Below, piece by piece: positions 56,842 through 64,000 of a stretch of 64,000 nt of DNA; within the stretch, counting starts at the first letter, position 1, and the number at the start of each line of letters is the position of its first letter. The stretch comes from Parabacteroides goldsteinii DSM 19448 = WAL 12034 (GTDB lineage: Bacteria; Bacteroidota; Bacteroidia; Bacteroidales; Tannerellaceae). The stretch is taken from NCBI RefSeq assembly GCF_000969835.1, contig NZ_KQ033913.1, positions 1 to 64,000 of the forward strand, given 5' to 3'. Under the pieces are notes generated by a model. That model had not been told where the DNA came from, did no database searches, and worked only from the letters and a program-made list of their open reading frames with translations. The position numbers were made by a program, and so were the translations under genes.

Positions 56842-58152
56842 TTATTTATATTTAATCCATTTCACCATTTCCTTGATACTCGGTTTCTTACCGTACATCA
56901 GGATACCTACCCGGTATATTTTGGCGGATAGCCAGACTATGCCGATGGCAGAGGCATATAATAAAGAGACTGATAGTAATTTTTCCCATAAAGGAATTTC
57001 AAAAGGAATACGTACCATCATGACGATCGGTGAAGTGAACGGAACCATCGAACACCAGAATGCCAGCGGTCCGTCCGGATTCTCCATGCTGTAAATTCCG
57101 GCATATAATGCAAAGATCATAAAGATCGTGACCGGAGCCATAAACTGCTGGGTATCTTCCTGGCTGTCTACCGCCGAGCCGATAGCCGCGAATATGGATG
57201 CATACAACATATAACCTCCAATGAAATAGATAATAAAAGAGATACCGATTTCTGCAATATTGATTGAATTGATGATTCCCATGATTTCATTCCCGGAAGA
57301 AGAGGCTAAAGCGTTTGCATCCATCATCCCCATTTGAGGCCCAGCTTGCAGGGATGCCACATCGACTCCACCGGAGAACATAAAACCTCCTACACTGACC
57401 AGTATGGTCGTGATAATACCCCATAGGAATACTTGTGTAAGACCAACAAAACCGATACCGATAATTTTCCCCATCATCAGGTCGAACGGACGAACGGACG
57501 AGATCATCACCTCAATGATACGGTTGGTCTTTTCTTCCATAACCCCCTGCATCACCATTGCACCATACATCATAATAAACATATAGATAATGAACGTGAA
57601 CACCATCCCGATGATCGAAGCGACGGTTGCCGATGAAGCACTTTCTTTTCCGTCTTCACTCCATTTTATGGTCTGTACGTTGAAATTGATTTTGCTTTCC
57701 CTGATGATCTCTTTCAGGTTAGGGATATTGAAAGAGGCGAGTTTTTCGCTTTCCAACTGCTTGCTGAGTGTCTGGTTGACCAAACGGCTCAGTTCGGCCG
57801 GAACCTGTTTTTCTGAGTAAAGGGTTGCTGCTTTAGGATTGTTCAGCAAATCGTCTGTGATACTCAGGAAGGCGAATACCTCCTTATCTTCACCCTGGCG
57901 ATATTCGTCTAACGTTTTATCGCTGTGGATGAAATGAAAACTCTCGTTATTCTCGAACAGCGAGGCATATTTCCCGGTCGTATCGATGATGGCAACGTTA
58001 CGTACTTCATCCCCTTTGATTGTCGATAGCCATAACGGTACGAATACCAGTGCGGCAAACAAAAACGGAGTCAGAAGTGTAAGCAGGATAAACGACTTTT
58101 TGCTTACCCGGCGCAGATATTCTCTTTTGATAATAAGTCCTATTTTATTCAT
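56842..58152 (-). CDS. ABC-2 type transporter permease (NatB-like)
   Basis: Membrane subunit of an ABC exporter, 436 residues. N-terminal membrane helix (about 20-42), a periplasmic domain of about 140 residues, then five or six helices (about 185-420). The MQGVMEEKTNRIIEVMISS segment before the second helix is the coupling region characteristic of the NatB/ABC-2 group. It overlaps the ATPase gene by 4 bases. Na+ extrusion is known for NatAB of Bacillus, but related proteins move other substrates. Confidence 0.9.
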   Translation of the reverse strand: MNKIGLIIKREYLRRVSKKSFILLTLLTPFLFAALVFVPLWLSTIKGDEVRNVAIIDTTGKYASLFENNESFHFIHSDKTLDEYRQGEDKEVFAFLSITDDLLNNPKAATLYSEKQVPAELSRLVNQTLSKQLESEKLASFNIPNLKEIIRESKINFNVQTIKWSEDGKESASSATVASIIGMVFTFIIYMFIMMYGAMVMQGVMEEKTNRIIEVMISSVRPFDLMMGKIIGIGFVGLTQVFLWGIITTILVSVGGFMFSGGVDVASLQAGPQMGMMDANALASSSGNEIMGIINSINIAEIGISFIIYFIGGYMLYASIFAAIGSAVDSQEDTQQFMAPVTIFMIFALYAGIYSMENPDGPLAFWCSMVPFTSPIVMMVRIPFEIPLWEKLLSVSLLYASAIGIVWLSAKIYRVGILMYGKKPSIKEMVKWIKYK

Positions 58153-59075
58153 GCCTGTGTGGTGTTTGTGCCCGATACGGTGTTAATAAATATATCATTC
58201 ATGGAAGGAAGTTCCTCTGCAAACGACAGGATTTCGACCTGTTCGGACAGAGTAGACAGTAAAGTGGAATTACTGATCCCGTCGGCTTTATGGATTTGCA
58301 GTTCGCGTATTCCGCTTTGTTCTTTTTCGCAAAGCAGCGTGAAGATATCCGACGGAACGTTTGAAAGGACACTATCGGATGAGATACGTAATGTAAATGT
58401 ATTGTTCCGGAAACGGTTTCTGACTTCTGCCACATTTCCTGATAATACCACTTGCGATTTGTTGATCAGAGCTATGTTATCGCATATCTCTTCCACCGAA
58501 GCCATATTGTGGGTAGAGAAAATAATCGTATGTCCTTTCTCTTTCAGTTCCAGGATTTCCTGTTTCAACCTTTCCGCATTCACCGGATCGAAACCGCTGA
58601 ACGGTTCGTCGAAGATTAGCAATGACGGTTCGTGAATAACGGTAATGATAAACTGCACTTTCTGTTGCATCCCTTTCGATAACTCTTCCAGCTTTTTATT
58701 CCACCAGGGCATGATGTCGAACTTTTCAAACCAACGGGTCAGACGGGTCCGGGCTTCGGAATAAGACAGTCCTTTAAGTTGGGCGAGATAGATGGCCTGT
58801 TCGCCTACTTTCATCTTTTTATACAATCCCCGTTCTTCCGGGAGATAACCGATCTGGTAAATATCCTCCGGTCTCGATTCGCGTCCGTTGAAACGGACGG
58901 TGCCGCTGTCGGGGGCGGTGATGCGGTTGATGATACGAATCAGCGTGGTTTTTCCGGCACCGTTCGGTCCGAGTAACCCGAATATTTTCCCTTCGGGCAC
59001 CTGTATGCTGACTTTGTTCAGGGCTAGATGATTGGCATATTGTTTAACCACATCTTCCGTTTCCAAAAAGTTCAT
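58149..59075 (-). CDS. ABC transporter ATP-binding protein (NatA-like)
   Basis: ATPase subunit of 308 residues paired with the permease downstream. Walker A GPNGAGKTT at 36-44 (Lys42), a signature LSKGMQQ in place of LSGGQ, Walker B LLIFDEPFSG. The C-terminal 80 residues form a DUF4162-like extension typical of the NatA group. It follows dnaG by 13 bp. Confidence 0.93.
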   Translation of the reverse strand: MNFLETEDVVKQYANHLALNKVSIQVPEGKIFGLLGPNGAGKTTLIRIINRITAPDSGTVRFNGRESRPEDIYQIGYLPEERGLYKKMKVGEQAIYLAQLKGLSYSEARTRLTRWFEKFDIMPWWNKKLEELSKGMQQKVQFIITVIHEPSLLIFDEPFSGFDPVNAERLKQEILELKEKGHTIIFSTHNMASVEEICDNIALINKSQVVLSGNVAEVRNRFRNNTFTLRISSDSVLSNVPSDIFTLLCEKEQSGIRELQIHKADGISNSTLLSTLSEQVEILSFAEELPSMNDIFINTVSGTNTTQA

Positions 59076-59088
59076 AGGCTATAAGTTG

Positions 59089-61251
59089 TTACATTTTTAA
59101 TACGATACGTTCTCCCAATTCCTTACTCAATACGTTTTTTATTTCATTCAGGCGTGTGAGTTGTTTCATCAGCTCGAACACCTTTTCTTCATTTCCTTGT
59201 GCGTGCGCCTCCTTGATGCCCAGTTGTGTCTCCTTTATCTGCCGGAGGATATAGGCATCTTTCATCGCATATATTTCGCGGGTGACTAACTGGTCCAGTT
59301 TATCCTGTTCCTGTTCCAACTCGCGGTATTTGCTGTGATACTTGCTCAGTTGATACTTTTCGCTGATCAGGTTGGCGGCCAGTCGGCTTACGTTCGGGTC
59401 CGGATGGGCCAGGAAATAACGGCTGGCAATAAATCCCTCGGTCTTGCATTTGTCTGCCGCTTCGTCGAGCATGCTTTTAATGATCGGGGTATAGAAAGTC
59501 AGGTCGTCACGCTCCAGGTCGTAACGGATATATTCGGCCACACGCATCACAATATGTTCGTTTGTCTCCTCATCCACATAATCGAAAAGGATTTGTTCGC
59601 CATACCGCACGATATATTTCAGCAACGTCAGTTCGTACACCTCGTAAGGCGAACGTTTCGGCTGGCCTGTTTGTACCGGTTGTACTGGTTGAACCGTCTG
59701 TGGCGGTTGTGCCGGCGGATAATCGGGAGGCGGAACATCCATAGGCCCGGTTTCTTCCATCGGATATTCTTCCGGTGGGGGTGGTGGAGGCATATAATCG
59801 TCCGGCAATGGCACGGTATCATCCGGTGGCAGAAAACTGTCTCCGGCAACCGGCTGGTAACCGGGCAGGTCCGGATATTCCGGTATCATACTCATCGTAT
59901 TGGATACCGGGGGAGTTACCTGTCCCTGCATGTTCTGCCTTTCTTCCTTGCTTAACCGGATCTTATTGACTTCGTTCAGCAAGACCTGTTCGTCTATCTC
60001 CATCATGGCGCTGCATTCGCGGATATAGATGGAACGGGCTATATTATCGGGGATGATGGCAACCGTACGGATAATATCCGTAATCAGCGCCGAGCGCTTG
60101 ATCGGGTCGGTTCCCGCATCATCCAGTAATAAACGGGTTTTGAAACGGATAAAGTCCGTTTCGCTTTGTTTGATAAATTCGGAAAACTGGCTGGCATTAT
60201 GTTTGCGGGCAAACGAGTCGGGGTCTTCGCCGTCCGGCAAGAGAACCACTTTCACATTCATCCCGTCTTCCAGCAGCAGGTCGATACCGCGCAGGGCTGC
60301 TTTGATACCGGCGGCATCACCGTCATATAATACGGTTATATTACTGGTGAAACGATGTATAAGCCGTATCTGTCCCTGTGTAAGAGCCGTACCGGAGGAG
60401 GCAACCACGTTCTCTATTCCTGCCTGATGCATGGAGATTACATCGGTATAACCTTCCACCAGGAAACAACGGTCTTCCTTGACAATCGCCTGTTTGGCGA
60501 AATAGATACCGTAAAGCTCATTACTCTTATGGTAAATCTCGCTTTCCGGCGAGTTGACATATTTGGCTGTTTTCTCGTCTTTCTTGAGCACACGGCCGCC
60601 AAAGGCTACGACTTTTCCGCTTAACGTATGTACCGGAAATATCACACGGCCGCGAAAACGGTCATTGACTCCTCCATTGTCGTAGGCAATAACCAAACCG
60701 GTCTTTTCCAGAAACTCTTTCTTATAACCGTTTTTGGTTGCTTCCTTGTATAATGCATCGCGCTTGTCGAGACTGTAGCCCAACTGGAATTTACGGATGG
60801 TGTCTTCACGGAACCCACGTTCGGCAAAGTAACGGAGTCCGACCGTTTTCCCTTCTACATGTTCGTATAGTTGGGTGGTAAAGTATTGCTGTGCCCAGCT
60901 ATTGACGATCAGCATACTTTCGCGGTCGCTTTTCCTTTGCTTCTCCTTGTCGGTCAGTTCCCGTTCCTGTATCTCGATGTTATATTTCTTGGCCAGATAA
61001 CGCAAGGCATCGAAATAGTTCAGCTGTTCATGCTTCATAATGAAGTGAACGGCCGTACCACCTTCGCCACAGGCAAAGCACTTACATATATTTTTAGCCG
61101 GAGAGACGTAGAACGAGGGCGTTTTATCAGTATGAAAAGGACATAATCCTACATAGTTTATCCCTCGTTTGCGTAGGGTAACGAATTCGGAAACAACATC
61201 CACAATGTTTGCAGCGTCAAGTATCCGGTCTATGGTAGGTTGATCGATCAT
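59089..61251 (-). CDS. dnaG: DNA primase
   Basis: Makes RNA primers for replication. 720 residues. The N-terminal CHC2 zinc site is Cys37, His40, Cys58, Cys61 (CPFH, CFAC). The TOPRIM domain (about 255-340) has LVEGYTDVIS and LYDGDAAG. Instead of a short tether, residues about 447-532 are rich in Pro, Asp and Gln with repeats such as PPPPPPEEYP and QPVQPVQTG, a long flexible linker to the C-terminal helicase-binding domain (about 535-720). The following ABC and phosphatase genes are on the same strand with small gaps. Confidence 0.97.
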   Translation of the reverse strand: MIDQPTIDRILDAANIVDVVSEFVTLRKRGINYVGLCPFHTDKTPSFYVSPAKNICKCFACGEGGTAVHFIMKHEQLNYFDALRYLAKKYNIEIQERELTDKEKQRKSDRESMLIVNSWAQQYFTTQLYEHVEGKTVGLRYFAERGFREDTIRKFQLGYSLDKRDALYKEATKNGYKKEFLEKTGLVIAYDNGGVNDRFRGRVIFPVHTLSGKVVAFGGRVLKKDEKTAKYVNSPESEIYHKSNELYGIYFAKQAIVKEDRCFLVEGYTDVISMHQAGIENVVASSGTALTQGQIRLIHRFTSNITVLYDGDAAGIKAALRGIDLLLEDGMNVKVVLLPDGEDPDSFARKHNASQFSEFIKQSETDFIRFKTRLLLDDAGTDPIKRSALITDIIRTVAIIPDNIARSIYIRECSAMMEIDEQVLLNEVNKIRLSKEERQNMQGQVTPPVSNTMSMIPEYPDLPGYQPVAGDSFLPPDDTVPLPDDYMPPPPPPEEYPMEETGPMDVPPPDYPPAQPPQTVQPVQPVQTGQPKRSPYEVYELTLLKYIVRYGEQILFDYVDEETNEHIVMRVAEYIRYDLERDDLTFYTPIIKSMLDEAADKCKTEGFIASRYFLAHPDPNVSRLAANLISEKYQLSKYHSKYRELEQEQDKLDQLVTREIYAMKDAYILRQIKETQLGIKEAHAQGNEEKVFELMKQLTRLNEIKNVLSKELGERIVLKM

Positions 61252-61277
61252 TTATTTCCTTCCTTTATAATGGGTCA

Positions 61278-61285
61278 CAAATGTA
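61278..61285 (-). promoter_or_regulatory. -7 box of dnaG
   Basis: TACATTTG on the minus strand, 26 bases before the dnaG start; no clear -33 box. Confidence 0.5.
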
Positions 61286-61909
61286 ATGAATTTATTTGAA
61301 AAGCAGGGTAACCGCCCCCAAAACAGTTTTCGACCGAAAGAAAACAGATTGGGGGCTGTTCTTTTTCTGACAAAGGTAGTTTAAAGCCATGAGAAAGTCC
61401 GCGACGGAAACAATCTCCCCCCTCCATGATTTTCACACCTCATCCTTCACATATGTAACAGATTGTATTATAGTTTCTTGTGGTGAACCCAGCCTTTACA
61501 CTATTGTTTTTGGAACCGTAACAGGAAACCTTCCGGTGAGTAGGCATCGGTGTGGGAACGGATAGTTATCCGCAGGGTAACCGATGCTTGTCCGTTTGGG
61601 AGTCGCCCGCCTTCACATAGTAATGTGAGTGGTATTGATACTGCGATGCCGGCCGGATGAGATAGTAGGACCGGCATGATGGCATACCCGCCCTATAACG
61701 TACATACCGATAGGGTATAGGGGATCGGACGCTACTTTATAGGGTGTGATCTGCCGGGATATAGGGGGGAAACGCACACTTTTGTTCGAAACAACATTTT
61801 ATCACCTATCTCTCTTTCTTCACTGCAAATCATTGTATTACAGTATGGTATAGCCGGTGAAGGGTGAAAGCAAAAGTATAAAACCCCTGTTTACAATCTG
61901 TATGAAAGA
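61286..61909. other. Gene-free region with many hairpins, unknown
   Basis: No convincing open frame on either strand. Several strong stems are visible: AGGCATCGGT/ACCGATGCTT (about 61541-61588) enclosing CGGATA/TATCCG; TCACAT/ATGTGA (about 61612-61627); ATGCCGG/CCGGCAT (about 61646-61677); CCCTATA/TATAGGG (about 61690-61722). TATAGGG or its complement recurs four times between 61690 and 61768. It does not match RNase P, tmRNA, SRP, 6S or a known riboswitch that I can recognise. It may hold an unrecognised non-coding RNA or a decayed repeat element. Confidence 0.45.
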
Positions 61910-63520
61910 TTAAAGGGAGGCAACTTCTTCTTCAAACTTCTCTTTGTCGAGCGCTTTGCTTCTCACTTTGCTGCGATACGAATAAACGGTAGCCAGCGAA
62001 TAACCCAGAAAATGGGCGATATTGCTGCTGTCGTTGATCCCCAGGCGGATCAGGGCGAAGATACGGAGTTCCGTAGATAATATCTCTCCTGATTTTGGGC
62101 TTAGTTTTCCTTCCTCACTCATCAGGTCGTTAAACGATTTGATGAAATGGGGGAATAGCTTCAGGAACGATTTATCGAACTCATTGTAGAAATTCTTCCG
62201 TTCATCGCGTATGAATTGTTCGGACTTGATTGTTTTGAATAAGTCATCCAGTTTGGAGGCCATAGCCAGTTTCGCTAAAGAACGGCGGTACGTATCCAGT
62301 TTATCCAGATAGATGACACATTGGTTCAGGTAAAGGGCAATGTACTCTTCCTTTATTTTGCTGGCCTGGCTCAATTCTTTATTGATCTCCTGTAATTGCT
62401 CATTGGAGGCACTGACTGCTTTTCGCATGAGGGAAAGTTTCTTCATCTGCCGGTACAGGTAGATGATTGTTACCAATAATAAGAAGGATAAAAAGCTCAC
62501 ACTGATCAGTAACGTGCGCGATATCTGTTTCTCTTTCTCTATTTTCAGTTTATACACTTTATCCACGATCGGGAAAAACTCGGTTACTTCTACCGAACGG
62601 AGGCGGGCATTACAGGCAACGGCATCTTCCATCGAGCAACTCAGGTATTTGTAGGCTCGTTCGATATCTCCCTTTTCAAACATCAGCAATGCCAGTTTTT
62701 GCAGGGAGATATATTCACGTTTAGCTGTTTTCAGGTCGGCTATGGCGGTTTGTGCCAGGTAATAGATTTGTTTTTCGGTGTCGCCTTTCTGGGCATAGGC
62801 CTGCGACAGGTTGTATAACAGATAGACAAGTGACTCCTGATTGTCCAACCCTGCCAATTCTTTATCGATCAGTTCGATTGCTTTATCCGCTTGTCCCTCT
62901 ACGATCATTTTGTCGGCCAGTACCACACTGTGGTCAAGCTGGTTGGTTGTGAGGGATAAGATGGAGTCGCGGTAGGCATTCGTTTTTTCGATATACTTAT
63001 GTCGCTCGTCGGTACGGGTGTAGTCTGCTATCCAACCGTAGTAAGTACGACAGGTATAATAATAGTAAAGCAGGGTCTGGTTGTCCAGTTGATCCCGGCG
63101 TACCTGTTCCAGTTGGGCGGCCACCTCATTGTAAAGTCCCATGATTCCCAGAACTTCGGCTCTTGCGATCCATAAATCGTTCTCGTACTGTGGATTTTGG
63201 AGAGACGGAAGGAGCGCTTTCCTTTTTTCCAGATAATGCAGTGCCGAGTCGGCCTGGTAATGTAGGTAGATTCCGTACAGGGAGCTGTACAGGTGGTATT
63301 TTTCCTCCGGCGAAGGAGTGGCATGTGCCAGTTTCCGGATACTGTCTATCTCGTGTTCCCGCTGTTTGTGAAAGTCGGCTTTCATTGCGATAGTACGATC
63401 CAGCTCTTTGAGCAGGGATTTGATCGTCGGCTTATCGCCGGATGCATATGCCGGCAATATCGACAAAAGGAGTAGAAAAAGAGAATATAGCGTGTTTTTC
63501 ATGTTGTTGATTTGATTCAT
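61910..63520 (-). CDS. TPR-containing membrane regulator (DUF6377 type) with C-terminal HTH
   Basis: Predicted one-component sensor of 530-536 residues. Signal peptide (about 7-27), periplasmic helical TPR-like repeats (about 30-330), one transmembrane helix (about 335-358), a coiled-coil (about 365-400), and at the C terminus a LuxR-like helix-turn-helix (RLGINDSSNIAHFLGYSLATVY region, about 490-515). Such proteins lie beside carbohydrate-use genes in Bacteroidota and regulate them; here the divergent neighbour is a SusA-like GH13 enzyme. The likely start is Met7 (63502), because the -7 box at 63527-63534 puts the transcription start at about 63521. Confidence 0.82.
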   Translation of the reverse strand: MNQINNMKNTLYSLFLLLLSILPAYASGDKPTIKSLLKELDRTIAMKADFHKQREHEIDSIRKLAHATPSPEEKYHLYSSLYGIYLHYQADSALHYLEKRKALLPSLQNPQYENDLWIARAEVLGIMGLYNEVAAQLEQVRRDQLDNQTLLYYYYTCRTYYGWIADYTRTDERHKYIEKTNAYRDSILSLTTNQLDHSVVLADKMIVEGQADKAIELIDKELAGLDNQESLVYLLYNLSQAYAQKGDTEKQIYYLAQTAIADLKTAKREYISLQKLALLMFEKGDIERAYKYLSCSMEDAVACNARLRSVEVTEFFPIVDKVYKLKIEKEKQISRTLLISVSFLSFLLLVTIIYLYRQMKKLSLMRKAVSASNEQLQEINKELSQASKIKEEYIALYLNQCVIYLDKLDTYRRSLAKLAMASKLDDLFKTIKSEQFIRDERKNFYNEFDKSFLKLFPHFIKSFNDLMSEEGKLSPKSGEILSTELRIFALIRLGINDSSNIAHFLGYSLATVYSYRSKVRSKALDKEKFEEEVASL

Positions 63521-63526
63521 CTAGCG

Positions 63527-63534
63527 CAAAGGTA
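63527..63534 (-). promoter_or_regulatory. -7 box of TPR regulator gene
   Basis: TACCTTTG on the minus strand, matching TAnnTTTG; transcription would begin at about 63520, which argues for translation from the ATG at 63502. Confidence 0.55.
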
Positions 63535-63555
63535 GTGAAATACATTTGAAATACC

Positions 63556-63658
63556 TTCTAATGCGTTTTGATTTTTTGCCTGATTGAAATGTGTTATTGT
63601 GTTGTATTACAGGTAAAAAGGAGTTTTTAAGGTTTTGATTTTTTTTCTAATGCGTTTT
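63556..63658 (+). repeat. Direct repeats TTCTAATGCGTTTT, operator candidates
   Basis: The 14-base sequence TTCTAATGCGTTTT occurs exactly at 63556-63569 and 63645-63658, 89 bp apart. GTTTTGATTTTTT also occurs twice (63565-63577 and 63632-63644). The second copy of the first motif overlaps the -33 region of the GH13 promoter, a place suited to activator binding. Confidence 0.65.
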
Positions 63659-63666
63659 CCCGGTAA

Positions 63667-64000
<334 letters not shown>

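Noticed and set aside
61286..61909. RNase P RNA, cobalamin riboswitch or 6S RNA.
   Set aside because: A GAGAAAGTCCG stretch near 61391 recalls RNase P, but the other conserved blocks are missing; no riboswitch core motif is present.

Overview
The window is about 64 kb of a Bacteroidota chromosome, order Bacteroidales and most probably a Parabacteroides-like gut species. Support: the 16S 3' end has the Bacteroidales form, many genes are preceded by the Bacteroidota -7 promoter box TAnnTTTG rather than strong Shine-Dalgarno sites, there is a long row of fimbrillin-family lipoproteins, and Rnf, DUF3078, DUF4469/HU-like and SusA-like proteins are typical of the order. The genus is inference; the order is well supported.

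Layout. 1-3845 is the distal part of an rRNA operon (16S end, tRNA-Ile, tRNA-Ala, 23S, 5S, terminator), with the RNase III stalk around 23S readable. 4119-9781 is a two-gene tripartite efflux operon in which the RND pump and the outer-membrane channel are one uninterrupted reading frame. 9875-17807 (minus strand) is a seven-gene surface operon: an HU/DUF4469 protein, a second HU domain fused in frame to a lipoprotein, and five more lipoproteins of fimbrillin type, one with a GLUG-like stalk. Upstream of it (17826-18020) two copies of a 17-bp dyad in inverted orientation bracket a good promoter that now points away from the operon: a candidate phase-variation switch. 18174-25182 (plus) holds metA, an AAA-ATPase/PD-(D/E)XK protein, a U32 RNA-hydroxylase-like enzyme, a lipoprotein cyclophilin, an NAD(P)-binding protein and a HAD phosphatase. 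25198-27961 (minus) is a hybrid histidine kinase with its own HPt protein. 28231-34810 (minus) is rseC-rnfBCDGEA-galE, the Na+/H+-linked ferredoxin:NAD oxidoreductase. 34912-40196 holds a DUF3078 barrel protein, pyrG and yidC.

40355-42082 and 48364-50091 are two copies of one IS110-family element (IS1111-like layout) that differ at only one base that I found, in direct orientation, either side of a membrane protein, kdsB, a CPA2 antiporter, an AlbA_2 protein and an NfeD protease. Joining the flanks shows that both copies sit inside a TAnATTTG sequence, i.e. a -7 promoter box. 50157-56303 (plus) carries an ECF sigma factor, threonine aldolase, a double phosphoesterase, and a xanthine salvage set (NCS2 permease, xpt) with a thioesterase. 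56316-61251 (minus) is dnaG, an ABC-2 exporter pair and a histidine phosphatase. The right end holds a TPR/HTH membrane regulator divergent from the start of a SusA-like GH13 enzyme, with repeated operator-like motifs between them.

The points most worth following up are the candidate invertible promoter with the palindromic repeats of the fimbrillin operon, the two in-frame fusions that each cross a lipoprotein signal peptide, and the promoter-box targeting of the IS110 element.
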